64,000 nucleotides of DNA, from the NCBI RefSeq assembly GCF_002443295.1, contig NZ_BAOS01000045.1:120976-184975 (forward strand), read 5' to 3'. A program made the translations under genes and the position numbers. The notes under the pieces are model-generated. The model saw only the letters and a list, made by a program, of their open reading frames with translations, made no database searches and was not told the DNA's origin. This DNA is from Candidatus Scalindua japonica. Its GTDB lineage: Bacteria > Planctomycetota > Brocadiia > Brocadiales > Scalinduaceae. Positions 8,972 through 18,020 of the stretch are shown in pieces. The stretch's first letter is position 1; each line of letters begins with the position of its first letter.

Positions 8972-9826
8972 ATGTACAGAAAATTCTACGGTTTAAGAGA
9001 GAACCCATTTAATCTGACCCCTGATCCTGATTTTATTTTTCTTGGTAAGATACACAAGAAGGCATTGGCATATTTAACATATGGGTTGGAGGCCAGGAAA
9101 GGCTTTATCCAGCTTACGGGCGATATTGGAAGTGGCAAGACAACTCTGCTGAGAACTTTATTAAAGAGAAACAAGAATAAAATTAAATCAGCATTTATCG
9201 TAAATACAAAGGCAACTTTTGAGCAGCTATTCAGGTTGATGCTTTATCAATTCTCTATAATAGAATTAGAGGCAGACTATACAAAGGATGTGTTATTAGC
9301 TAAGTTCTATAATTATCTCATAGAACAGTCCAGGCAGAACTGTCCGGTTGTTGTTGTCTTTGATGAAGCTCAAAACATCGATATCCCCGTACTGGAAGAA
9401 ATTCGTATGTTGTCAAACATGGAAACTGAAAAACAGGCGCTTGTTCAAATGATATTTGTTGGTCAGCCGGAACTGAGGGAGACATTCTTACTTCCAAAAT
9501 TCAGACAATTGAAGCAGAGGATATCAGTCGCGTATCATGTGAATCCGCTAAGCAGAGAAGAAACGGTAGCGTATATAAACCACAGGTTAAAAGTTGCCGG
9601 TGCAGATAGCAGGGAAATCATTACTAAAGATGCGTGTTATGAGATCTATTCATATTCAAGTGGGATACCACGTCTCATTAATGTCTCATGTGATGCTACT
9701 TTACTTGCCGGGTATGTTGAGGAGAAGGCAGTTATAGACGAAAACCTTGTTAGAGAAACGATCAGTGAGTTGATTGAAGATCTTGGCAGGCATTCAAAGC
9801 AACAAGAGCCTTTGTCAACCATTTAA
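8972..9826 (+). CDS. XrtA-associated AAA ATPase (ExeA/GspA-like)
   Basis: 284 aa. It opens with MYRKFYGLRENPFNLTPDP, the hallmark of the ExeA-like family. It has Walker A GDIGSGKT at residues 50-57, Walker B VVVVFDEAQNI near 130 and a sensor region FVGQPELRETF. Unlike ExeA it lacks a C-terminal membrane/peptidoglycan-binding part. This form (TIGR03015 type) is a constant member of XrtA EPS operons. It is cytoplasmic; by analogy it may energise assembly of the export complex, but its reaction in EPS systems is not established. Confidence 0.92.
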   Translation: MYRKFYGLRENPFNLTPDPDFIFLGKIHKKALAYLTYGLEARKGFIQLTGDIGSGKTTLLRTLLKRNKNKIKSAFIVNTKATFEQLFRLMLYQFSIIELEADYTKDVLLAKFYNYLIEQSRQNCPVVVVFDEAQNIDIPVLEEIRMLSNMETEKQALVQMIFVGQPELRETFLLPKFRQLKQRISVAYHVNPLSREETVAYINHRLKVAGADSREIITKDACYEIYSYSSGIPRLINVSCDATLLAGYVEEKAVIDENLVRETISELIEDLGRHSKQQEPLSTI

Positions 9827-9943
9827 GTAGTTTTTATTTTAGAGATGATGTTACCACACTTTCTGTGTAATACGGAAAAAATAGTTGATAATAAAACAGA
9901 GTTTATAATTTTTTTAAGAAAAGTTTGAAAACTTAATATTTAT

Positions 9944-11068
9944 ATGTCAAATATTGAAAAAGCGTTAAAAAAATCCAGAGAGAAAGCAAGTGAAGTTCAA
10001 AAGAAAGCATCTGCTTCGGAACGTAAAGATAGGGTTCAACCTGATTTACGTGTTAAAGTTAGTGATGCTAATTCCTCCACTCCAGAGAAGACCGAACCAG
10101 ACCATAGCGCACGAATGCTCGATTCTGTAGAAGCTCATGATATTGAATCTCCATATGATTCAATAACTGATAAAAATAGCAATCACATGCTATCTGCTAT
10201 AGAGAAGAGTTATAACAATATTGCCGCATTTGATCCGGTGACAAGTGAGGATTATGACCTGTTAATGGAGGATAGCGGACTTGTATCACGGCTGAAGGAA
10301 ACCGGTATAAAAAAAGATGAGACAGGAAGTGTGATACCCGTAACTTCGGTTAATAAGTATAATGTAGATGAGCATATAGTGTCGTATTACGAGGCTATTG
10401 GAAAGCAGACCTGGAAAGGCCCTGTAATGGTCCACTTTAGAAGGTTGCAGGTGTCACTGAATGGTTTACAGAAAAAAAACAAGTGCAAGGTGATGGTATT
10501 TACCAGCTCACAGCAGAAGGAAGGAAAAAGTACAATAGCCTTGAATATGGCGATTACACTATGTGGAGACAAGCAGAAAAAGGTTGCTATTATGGATTGT
10601 GATTTTAGAAAGCCTACACTTAATGTATTATTAGGTATTAACCCTAAAAAAGGATTATCGGATTATCTTCTTGATGAAGCGGATTTTAAAGATATTTGTA
10701 TCGATGGGTTCTTGCCGAATTTGACACTTATTCCCGTAGGAAACAGACCCTCAAATACATGTGAGTTGTTTTCATCAGAGAGAATGCTGCAGGTTTTTGC
10801 ATATTTGAGAGAGAATTTCGATTTTGTCATAATTGATACTCCTCCTGTACTGTCATTTCCCGACACGGTAATCCTTGCACCTCTGTCTGACGGTGTCGTT
10901 TTCATAATTAACTGTAAAAAATCCAAAAGAAAAATTGTAAAACGAGCAGTTGAAACGCTTCATGATAGTAAGATTGTAGGTTTTATTATGAATAAGAGTG
11001 AGGTGGTCGTTTCTGATTATTATGGATATTCTTCAAACTACTACTATTACGACTACGGATCATCCTGA
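9944..11068 (+). CDS. BY-kinase (CpsD/Wzc-like tyrosine autokinase, XrtA type)
   Basis: 374 aa. It starts MSNIEKALKKSREKA, as the XrtA tyrosine kinases do (TIGR03018 type). A long hydrophilic N-terminal region of about 140 residues is followed by the kinase domain, with Walker A TSSQQKEGKST near 187-197, Walker A' VAIMDCDFRKP and Walker B FVIIDTPPVL. The C-terminus is a Tyr cluster (YYGYSSNYYYYDYGSS), the autophosphorylation tail of BY-kinases. Cycles of Tyr phosphorylation would control the co-polymerase encoded at 7352. The 117-nt gap before it is AT-rich and shows no clear signal. Confidence 0.93.
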   Translation: MSNIEKALKKSREKASEVQKKASASERKDRVQPDLRVKVSDANSSTPEKTEPDHSARMLDSVEAHDIESPYDSITDKNSNHMLSAIEKSYNNIAAFDPVTSEDYDLLMEDSGLVSRLKETGIKKDETGSVIPVTSVNKYNVDEHIVSYYEAIGKQTWKGPVMVHFRRLQVSLNGLQKKNKCKVMVFTSSQQKEGKSTIALNMAITLCGDKQKKVAIMDCDFRKPTLNVLLGINPKKGLSDYLLDEADFKDICIDGFLPNLTLIPVGNRPSNTCELFSSERMLQVFAYLRENFDFVIIDTPPVLSFPDTVILAPLSDGVVFIINCKKSKRKIVKRAVETLHDSKIVGFIMNKSEVVVSDYYGYSSNYYYYDYGSS

Positions 11069-11302
11069 TCAATTTAAACGTATAATCAGCATTCACTTCA
11101 TGCCATAAATATTTTGTCTGTTCGTATTGGGCATACAAAATTCTTATGACAGATTTACAACCCTGCCGGGTATGACTTTTGGTAGGAATGTAACTGAGAT
11201 GGCGGAGCTGTGTCCGGACTTCAGTAGTTCCCTGCCAGGTTGTCAGTAAGAAATCTCCATTCAAAGATTTTAGAATAGGTACTGTCTATAATTTTCCTAT
11301 CA

Positions 11303-12151
11303 ATGCTTAATGCCATTACTATAGATGTTGAAGAGTATTTCCAGGTATCAGCGTTTGAGAAATATGTAAAATGTGAAGAATGGGGCACCTTTCCTCCAAG
11401 GGTAGAACTCAATACCCTGAAAATCCTCGATATGCTTGACGAGTTTTCTGTAAAAGCAACTTTTTTTATACTGGGTTGGATTGCCGAGCACCATCCTTCT
11501 CTTATCAGAGAGGTCCAGAAGAGAGGCCATGAGATAGCCTGTCATGGATATAACCACGAATTGATATATAATATAGGTCATGACAGGTTCAGGCAGGATA
11601 TCAAAAAAGCAAAGATGTTACTTGAAGATCTATGTGGGAGAGAGGTGAGTTACTATAGGGCGCCGAGTTATTCAATTACAGAGAAGTCTTTATGGGCATT
11701 GGATATCCTGATTGAGGAGGGATTTACATGCGATTCAAGTATATTTCCGATTCATCACGACTTGTATGGAATACCTGATGCCATCAGATTTCCCCATACA
11801 ATAGACAGGCAACATGGTGTTATAAGGGAGTTTCCTGTCTCTACGTTTGAAGTAGGGTTTTCCGGTCATAAGTTTCGTATTCCGGTATCCGGTGGGGGGT
11901 ATCTGAGGTTACTGCCTGTGCGGTTTATCAAAAGGGCTTTAAGGCACATAAATGAGTGTGAAAGGGAACCGGTAATTCTCTATTTTCACCCTTGGGAGAT
12001 AGATCCTGAACAGCCCAGAATCAGGGCAGGTATCAAGTCAAGGTTCAGGCATTATATAAACCTTGACAGGACTATGGGAAAAATAAAATATCTATTATCT
12101 TCATTCAGGTTTGCTCCTGTCAGCCAGGTCCTGGATGCCAATGAAAACTGA
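11303..12151 (+). CDS. XrtA polysaccharide deacetylase (NodB fold with DUF3473)
   Basis: 282 aa. The N-terminal NodB homology domain has the metal/catalytic motif ITIDVEEYFQV at residues 5-15, then FFILGWIAE, HGYNHELIY and YRAPSYSIT. The C-terminal DUF3473 extension contains FPVSTFEVGF and LYFHPWEIDPEQPR. This architecture (TIGR03006 type) occurs in XrtA EPS operons. It should remove acetyl groups from N-acetyl-sugar residues of the polymer or its precursor. It has no signal peptide, so it may act at the cytoplasmic side. The 234 nt before it hold nothing recognisable. Confidence 0.92.
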   Translation: MLNAITIDVEEYFQVSAFEKYVKCEEWGTFPPRVELNTLKILDMLDEFSVKATFFILGWIAEHHPSLIREVQKRGHEIACHGYNHELIYNIGHDRFRQDIKKAKMLLEDLCGREVSYYRAPSYSITEKSLWALDILIEEGFTCDSSIFPIHHDLYGIPDAIRFPHTIDRQHGVIREFPVSTFEVGFSGHKFRIPVSGGGYLRLLPVRFIKRALRHINECEREPVILYFHPWEIDPEQPRIRAGIKSRFRHYINLDRTMGKIKYLLSSFRFAPVSQVLDANEN

Positions 12152-12206
12152 AGTAAACCGTTACTTCGGCAAGACTTTGAAATCTTCAGAATAAACGGGT
12201 AAAGGT

Positions 12207-13289
12207 ATTATTAAAGTCATATTAGCATCAGAAAATGAAAAAACCATATGGGACAAATATGTTACGGAGCATAAGGATACCACGCCTTATCACTTTTATG
12301 CGTGGAAACAGGCCGTAGAGTCGGCATATGGTCATAAATGTTATTATTTTATAGCAATAAATGATACGGGAGAGAGTGCAACAAGGAAAGCAGTAGGTGT
12401 TCTACCGCTTGTTCACATGAAAATACCGTTCAGGAAAGGAAGCTTGATATCCCTTCCTTTTTGCGATACTGCCGGGCCTCTGTTTGATAGCGAAGAGATT
12501 GAAAATATTTTTATCAGTGAAACGTTATCACTTTGCAGAAAAATCGATGTAGAAAAGATTGAAATACGGTCTCCAATATCAGAAACTGGTTTTAAGATCG
12601 GTTCATTTCCGACTGAAACGATCTCTCATAAAGTAAGAATGTTTCTTGATTTGCCGGATAGTTCGGAGAAGCTCTTAAAGAGTTTTAAATCGAAGCTTCG
12701 GAGCCAGATTAATAAACCGGTAAAAGAAGGACTTCGTTTTGAATGGGGTAGTATTAATAAACTCAATGATTTCTATCAAGTGTTCTCTGTTAACATGAAG
12801 GAGCTGGGATCTCCTGTTCATTCGTGGATGTGGTTCAGCTCTATACTGGAATTTTATGAGGATAAAGTGCGAATGGGGTTAGTATATAAGGGGTCACAAC
12901 CTGTAGCTTGTGGGATAGTGTTGCTGGTTAATGATACCGTTACAATCCCATGGGCTTCTACTCTCAGAAAGTATAACTACCTTTCACCCAATATGATGCT
13001 TTACTGGAACTTTCTGGCTTTTGCTTCTGATGGAGGATATGCATATTTTGACTTTGGTCGTTCATCACCAGGTGAAAGTACTTACCGTTTCAAAGCCCAA
13101 TGGGGAGGGCAACCGGAAGCATTATACTGGCACAATATCAGTATAAAGAAAAAAAAAGTATCAAAGGTGAATACTACGCCGGAAAAATTAAATGCAAACA
13201 GAGAAATCGCAACTTATTTGTGGAGAAAGCTGCCACTATGCGTGGCAAATAGTTTAGGCTCAAGGATTAGAAAGTATATATCTTTGTGA
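12207..13289 (+). CDS. FemAB-like protein (XrtA type) without a standard start codon
   Basis: The obvious ATG is at 12417, but coding sequence with the family pattern runs in the same frame well upstream. From 12213 it reads KVILASENEKTIWDKYV, then TPYHFYAWKQAVESAYGH, and joins GVLPLVHMKIPFRKGSL at the ATG. The upstream part has no ATG, GTG or TTG. The only candidates are ATT at 12207 or 12210. An in-frame ATG at 12141 is cut off by TAA at 12192. From 12207 the length is about 360 aa, normal for the TIGR03019-type FemAB proteins. The GNAT-like core is visible in SPVHSWMWFSS and YFDFGRSSPGESTYRFK. The family is related to aminoacyl-transfer enzymes; its EPS substrate is unknown. Either a rare ATT start is used or the 5' end is damaged. 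Confidence 0.85.
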   Translation: MIKVILASENEKTIWDKYVTEHKDTTPYHFYAWKQAVESAYGHKCYYFIAINDTGESATRKAVGVLPLVHMKIPFRKGSLISLPFCDTAGPLFDSEEIENIFISETLSLCRKIDVEKIEIRSPISETGFKIGSFPTETISHKVRMFLDLPDSSEKLLKSFKSKLRSQINKPVKEGLRFEWGSINKLNDFYQVFSVNMKELGSPVHSWMWFSSILEFYEDKVRMGLVYKGSQPVACGIVLLVNDTVTIPWASTLRKYNYLSPNMMLYWNFLAFASDGGYAYFDFGRSSPGESTYRFKAQWGGQPEALYWHNISIKKKKVSKVNTTPEKLNANREIATYLWRKLPLCVANSLGSRIRKYISL

Positions 13290-13340
13290 ATAGGGAATTA
13301 TGGAATTGAAGAATTTCGATTTGTCTGAATTGATTTATTT

Positions 13341-14534
13341 ATGAGCTTTTTTTATCATATACCACCATCTGCAGCGCCAATATATGAGAAGGATATATAT
13401 AATTGCGTAAGGGGGTTCCTGGGAGTTGAGGATTATATATATAAATTCAGAAAAGAGCTTGAGGAGTATTTTCAGACAAGAAATGTGTACCTGGTCTCAT
13501 CCGGCAAGGCTGCCTTGACCGTTATACTTCAGGCATTGTATCGTGTTGCTGGAGATACTCACAAAGATGAAGTTATTATACCCGCATATACGTGCTACTC
13601 TGTTCCTGCTTCAATCATTAAAGCCGGTCTGAAAGTCAGGCTTTGTGATATAGACGAAAATACACTGGACTTTAATTACTCTCTCCTGCCTGATACTTTG
13701 TCGGAACGGACTTTAGCGGTAATTCCGTGTAGTCTGTTCGGCATACTTTCGGATATAGAGAGGTTACATGACATTGTTCAAGGTAAGGGGATATTAATAA
13801 TTGATGATGCTGCCCAGGCGATGGGCGTTTCTATAAATGGAATGTTAGCAGGGACCAGAGGTGATGTCGGAATATTTAGCCTTGACAGGGGCAAGAACTT
13901 TACAACGGTAGAAGGTGGTATAATCATGACAAACAGGACGGATATCGCTGATGAGATAGAAAAGATATTATCCAAAACTGGTAGATATTCTAAACTTAGA
14001 CAGCTTGTCATACTGTTAAAAGCAACGATTTTCTCGCAAATATTACGTCCTTTCCTCTATTGGATTCCAGCAAATTTTCCAGGTCTTGGTGTGGGTGGGA
14101 CATTTTATTCAACACACTATGTAATCAGAAATATGTCAAATACACAAGCGGGCCTGGCCTGGAACTGGCGTGCGAATTTGACAAGGTTCAATCTGGCAAG
14201 AAAAGAAAATACAGAATACTATTACAGGGAATTATCCGGTTTTAACAATATCAACTGCCTGAAGAGCGGACCTGAAGCAACTTATCACAGGTTTCCATTC
14301 TATTTGGATGGGGGAAAAAAGTTAGATATGAACAGATTAAAATTGCTTGGTATGAGTCAAAGGTATCCTGATAGTATTGATAATATTCCGGAGTTGCAAT
14401 ATAAGAACAGAAACAACTATCCGGTTGCATCATCAGTTCCAAAGAGATTGTTTTGTCTGCCAACACATATAAAATTTAAAAAGTCATTCAGACTTAAACT
14501 TATTCAACAATTAAAAGAGATAGGAATGAATTAA
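13341..14534 (+). CDS. DegT/DnrJ/EryC1-fold PLP-dependent protein
   Basis: 397 aa. The fold-type I aminotransferase pattern is visible: VSSGKAALTVILQAL (phosphate-binding loop), DEVIIPAYTCYSVPASI, IIDDAAQAMG (PLP Asp) and SLDRGKNFTTVEGG with the candidate Schiff-base Lys. It probably transfers an amino group to a keto-sugar nucleotide, or acts in an amino-acid-like modification. It lies between the FemAB-like gene (gap 51 nt) and xrtA (gap 56 nt), so it is part of the core operon. The C-terminal third is divergent. The substrate cannot be inferred. Confidence 0.85.
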   Translation: MSFFYHIPPSAAPIYEKDIYNCVRGFLGVEDYIYKFRKELEEYFQTRNVYLVSSGKAALTVILQALYRVAGDTHKDEVIIPAYTCYSVPASIIKAGLKVRLCDIDENTLDFNYSLLPDTLSERTLAVIPCSLFGILSDIERLHDIVQGKGILIIDDAAQAMGVSINGMLAGTRGDVGIFSLDRGKNFTTVEGGIIMTNRTDIADEIEKILSKTGRYSKLRQLVILLKATIFSQILRPFLYWIPANFPGLGVGGTFYSTHYVIRNMSNTQAGLAWNWRANLTRFNLARKENTEYYYRELSGFNNINCLKSGPEATYHRFPFYLDGGKKLDMNRLKLLGMSQRYPDSIDNIPELQYKNRNNYPVASSVPKRLFCLPTHIKFKKSFRLKLIQQLKEIGMN

Positions 14535-14590
14535 ATTTTTAAGTCGTATCATCTCTCGTCAAAGGTGCGACTGAAAATACAAAAATACTT

Positions 14591-15460
14591 ATGTCATTAA
14601 CTAATCCATTGATTATTCGGTTTATTATTCTATTTGTACTCATGATATGTACATATTATCCCATAATGGCGGAACTGCTCAATGTCTGGCTGGGAGACTC
14701 AAATAATTCTCATGGATTATTAGTTCCGTTAATGTCAGGATATTGTGTATACCTGAAGAGGGAAAATATAAAGAGGTATCTTGCGGATATACATAATTTA
14801 AGAAGTAGATTCTGGTCAACCTATTGCGGATTAATTGTTTTTGTGGTTAGTCTGTTTATATATGTTTTGTTTCTAATAGGGCATATGGCATTTGTAACAA
14901 GGCTGATGTTCGTATGTTCTCTGATATCACTTGTCTGGTATTATTTTGGGTTGAGACTGTTGAGGATTTTATTCTTTCCGTTATTTTTCCTGTTTTTCAT
15001 GATTCCGGTTCCTGTCAGCTTTGTAAATCATATCACTTTGCCTATGAAGACATTTGCTACAAACATATCCGTTCCTCTGATCAAGGCTTACGGTGTTCCT
15101 CTTGTACAGGAAGGGAACATAATCCATTTAACTACCTGCACCCTTGAAGTTGCTGAGGCGTGTAGCGGGATCAGGTCTATGACTTCAATGCTTATGCTGG
15201 CTTTCTTTTTTGCCTATATGATTAAAGGTAAATTTTACAAAAAAGTGATTCTGGTTTTACTTTCTCCTGTTATTGCGGTACTGGTAAATGTTTTACGAAT
15301 TACGGGAACCGGTATTCTGGCTAATATTTATGGAGAGACAGTTGCCAGAGGATATGTTCACGATATTTCCGGTTATCTCGTCTTTATATTTGGTTTTGGG
15401 GCACTTTCTCTTTCATTCAAATTACTTAACAGAGAGCAGGCATACGATGAAGCAGAGTAG
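14591..15460 (+). CDS. xrtA: Exosortase A
   Basis: 289 aa, strongly hydrophobic with about eight membrane segments. The three invariant exosortase residues are in place: Cys191 in EVAEACSGIRSM, Arg236 in NVLRITGTG and His257 in GYVHDISGY. Exosortase A is a cysteine transpeptidase-like membrane enzyme that cleaves PEP-CTERM sorting signals and probably joins the protein to EPS or lipid. The gene's position among the EPS genes identifies it as XrtA (TIGR03109 type). Its last 14 nt overlap epsI. No PEP-CTERM protein (Pro-Glu-Pro, helix, basic tail) is evident in the window, so its substrates are encoded elsewhere. Confidence 0.93.
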   Translation: MSLTNPLIIRFIILFVLMICTYYPIMAELLNVWLGDSNNSHGLLVPLMSGYCVYLKRENIKRYLADIHNLRSRFWSTYCGLIVFVVSLFIYVLFLIGHMAFVTRLMFVCSLISLVWYYFGLRLLRILFFPLFFLFFMIPVPVSFVNHITLPMKTFATNISVPLIKAYGVPLVQEGNIIHLTTCTLEVAEACSGIRSMTSMLMLAFFFAYMIKGKFYKKVILVLLSPVIAVLVNVLRITGTGILANIYGETVARGYVHDISGYLVFIFGFGALSLSFKLLNREQAYDEAE

Positions 15461-16076
15461 ATTTTATATACCGCTCATTATTTTATTACTAACATTTGGT
15501 TCGGTTATCTATTTGTCTGGCAGATCTATGCCTGACGTTGTTGACAAAAGACTTGCCAATCTACCTCATACAATTGAGACATGGAAAGGTGATGACTTTA
15601 GTCTGGACCAGCTCGTTATTGATGAGCTGGATACTGATGTTTCTATATCGAGAAATTATGTGGATATTAACGACAAACATATTGTTACACTTTATATTGG
15701 ATATTATGGAACCAAAAAAGGAGGAAGAACAGCGCACAATCCCAACGCCTGTTATCCGTCATCCGGGTGGAGAATCATGAGCGATACAGGCACTACTATC
15801 GCGGATGGTCATGGCGCTGTTAACAGAATGGTGGTGAAAAGAAGAGGTGTGTCTCGAATAGTTTATCATTGGTATCAGGACGGAGATAAAATTATACAAT
15901 CAGGGATTGAACAAAATATAAATCGATTTATTAATAAAGTACGATTCAACCGGAATGATGGTGCGTTTGTCAGGATATCTATTGACGGTAGAACGGATGG
16001 TGCGGAAGATGTCCTGATACAGTTTGGAAGACTGATCATCCCTCTTATCGCTGAAAACTGGCCGGTTGAAGGATAA
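15447..16076 (+). CDS. epsI: Exosortase-associated protein EpsI
   Basis: 209 aa from the ATG at 15447, which overlaps the end of xrtA by 14 nt. Starts further upstream would lie inside xrtA. One N-terminal membrane helix (FYIPLIILLLTFGSVIYL) anchors a periplasmic EpsI domain: IETWKGDDF, VTLYIGYYGTKKGGRTAHN, NACYPSSGW and HWYQDGD. EpsI (TIGR02914 type) accompanies or is fused to exosortases. Its Cys in the ACYPSSGW motif is conserved, but the function is unproven. The overlap implies translational coupling to xrtA. Confidence 0.92.
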   Translation: MKQSRFYIPLIILLLTFGSVIYLSGRSMPDVVDKRLANLPHTIETWKGDDFSLDQLVIDELDTDVSISRNYVDINDKHIVTLYIGYYGTKKGGRTAHNPNACYPSSGWRIMSDTGTTIADGHGAVNRMVVKRRGVSRIVYHWYQDGDKIIQSGIEQNINRFINKVRFNRNDGAFVRISIDGRTDGAEDVLIQFGRLIIPLIAENWPVEG

Positions 16077-16116
16077 AGGTGAAAATCTAATTCATGGTTA
16101 AATTATATCAAAAAAT

Positions 16117-18012
16117 ATGTGCGGCATAGCGGGTATATACATAGTAGAAAATAGATATTGTAAAGAAACGGGTCAGGATATAAAGAAAATGACTTCGTCT
16201 TTAACGCATCGCGGGCCGGATGACTGTGGGTACTATATTGATGATAAGATCGCCCTGGGTCACAGAAGGCTCAAAATTATAGATTTAGAAACAGGCCGTC
16301 AGCCTATGTTTAATGAAGATAAAAGTATATCTCTTGTCTTTAATGGTGAGATATATAATTATAGAGACTTAAGGAGAGAGTTACAGGGCAAAGACCATAG
16401 GTTTTCAACAAATAGTGATACGGAAACTGTTATACACGCCTATGAAGAGTGGGGTGAGGAGTGTTTGAAAAAACTGAGAGGAATGTTCGCGTTTTGTATC
16501 TGGGACTCTCGTAAAGAAACGATCTTCCTTGCGCGCGACAGATTGGGAATTAAGCCGCTTTTTTATTCTCAGTATAATGGGAAATTTGTATTTGCCTCAG
16601 AGATAAAATCAATTATTTCAGATATTCATTTTAAGAAACAAATAGATAAAGAGGCATTGGCATCATATTTTATGTTTTCCTATATTCCCGCGCCACTGAC
16701 AATTTACAAAAACATAAAAAAATTACTTCCGGGGTATTCCCTGATACTGAAAAAAGGTAATGTGGTCCTTAAACAATATTGGGACCTGTTTTTTGAGCCT
16801 GACAGAAAGAAAAAGGAAGAAGATTTCATCCATGAATATATGGAATTGTTAGAAGAATCAGTAAAGATGAGGCTTATGAGTGATGTTCCTCTTGGCGCTT
16901 TCCTCAGTGGGGGTATAGATTCCAGTGTGGTTGTTGCATTGATGAGCAATAAAAACAATATTCCGGCAAATACCTTTACTATCGGTTTTGGTGGTGATAC
17001 CGGTGGGTTTGATGATGAACGAAAATATGCGAGGCTGGTTGCCCGGAGATATAATACAAACCACAGAGAACATGAGGTCTTGCCGGATGTAGAAGGGGTC
17101 ATTGAAAAAATTGTGAATTCATTTGACGAACCATTTGCGGACGACGCGACAATACCCTCTTATTTTGTTTGTAAAATGGCACGGGAAAATGTGACCGTGG
17201 CATTGTCCGGTCTTGGAGGAGATGAGGCTTTCTGTGGTTATGAACGTTATCTTGGCTTTCATATCAGCCATATTTATAATAAGATACCTGGAATTATCAG
17301 AGAAAAAATTATTAGAGTATTGATAGAAAAGTTGCCGGAAAACTCTTCAGGTGGAAATAGAGTCAACCATTTGAAAAGATTTGTCAGATCTTCGTCCTTA
17401 AGTAATGCGCAACGTTATCTCGGTTTTACTTCTAAGTTAAACAGGTTGTACAAAGATTCGTTTTTTTCTGATAATAATGATTATGAAAATGCGTTAGACT
17501 CTTCACATAACAGATTTTTGAGGTACTTTGAATCACCAAATGCTGAGGACCCACTGGACAAGGTCTTTTACTGTGACATCAAAACATATCTCCCGGAAGA
17601 TATACTTGCCTGTACCGACAGGTTGAGTATGCACCACTCTCTTGAAGTAAGGGTCCCTTTCCTGGACCATAAGTTGCTGGAATTTTCCGCGACAATACCA
17701 TCTGAGCTCAAATTAAAATGGTTTCAGAAGAAATACCTTTTAAAGAAAGGAGTATCTCACCTGCTGCCCAAATCTGTTGTCAGGCACAAAAAACAGGGGT
17801 TTGTCGGGCCTATGACAAAGTGGCTGCAGACAGATCTGAAGAAAATGACATTAGAAAGATTATCTGACAGGAACTTAGAGAGGCACGGCATTTTTAATCG
17901 TACTACCGTTAGTAATATTCTTAATGATCACTACAATGGTCGAGAGACCAATGATACACTAATCTGGTCATTATTAATGTTTCAAACATGGTTTGATGCG
18001 TATATGAACTGA
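16117..18012 (+). CDS. XrtA-type glutamine amidotransferase (asparagine synthase-like)
   Basis: 631 aa. The class II glutaminase domain starts at MCGIAGIY (nucleophile Cys2), with THRGPDDCGYY and FNGEIYNYRDLR. The C-terminal synthetase domain has the ATP pyrophosphatase loop LSGGIDSSVV at about 265-274, then LSGLGGDEAFCGY and PFLDHKLLEF. The length and operon position match the PEP-CTERM amidotransferase group (TIGR03108 type). It likely amidates a carboxylated sugar such as a uronic acid, rather than making free asparagine. A second, frameshifted relative lies at 52648. Confidence 0.93.
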   Translation: MCGIAGIYIVENRYCKETGQDIKKMTSSLTHRGPDDCGYYIDDKIALGHRRLKIIDLETGRQPMFNEDKSISLVFNGEIYNYRDLRRELQGKDHRFSTNSDTETVIHAYEEWGEECLKKLRGMFAFCIWDSRKETIFLARDRLGIKPLFYSQYNGKFVFASEIKSIISDIHFKKQIDKEALASYFMFSYIPAPLTIYKNIKKLLPGYSLILKKGNVVLKQYWDLFFEPDRKKKEEDFIHEYMELLEESVKMRLMSDVPLGAFLSGGIDSSVVVALMSNKNNIPANTFTIGFGGDTGGFDDERKYARLVARRYNTNHREHEVLPDVEGVIEKIVNSFDEPFADDATIPSYFVCKMARENVTVALSGLGGDEAFCGYERYLGFHISHIYNKIPGIIREKIIRVLIEKLPENSSGGNRVNHLKRFVRSSSLSNAQRYLGFTSKLNRLYKDSFFSDNNDYENALDSSHNRFLRYFESPNAEDPLDKVFYCDIKTYLPEDILACTDRLSMHHSLEVRVPFLDHKLLEFSATIPSELKLKWFQKKYLLKKGVSHLLPKSVVRHKKQGFVGPMTKWLQTDLKKMTLERLSDRNLERHGIFNRTTVSNILNDHYNGRETNDTLIWSLLMFQTWFDAYMN

Positions 18013-18020
18013 ATAAAGAG

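Noticed and set aside
16704..17102. Minus-strand frame of 132 codons
   Set aside because: Shadow of the conserved amidotransferase gene.
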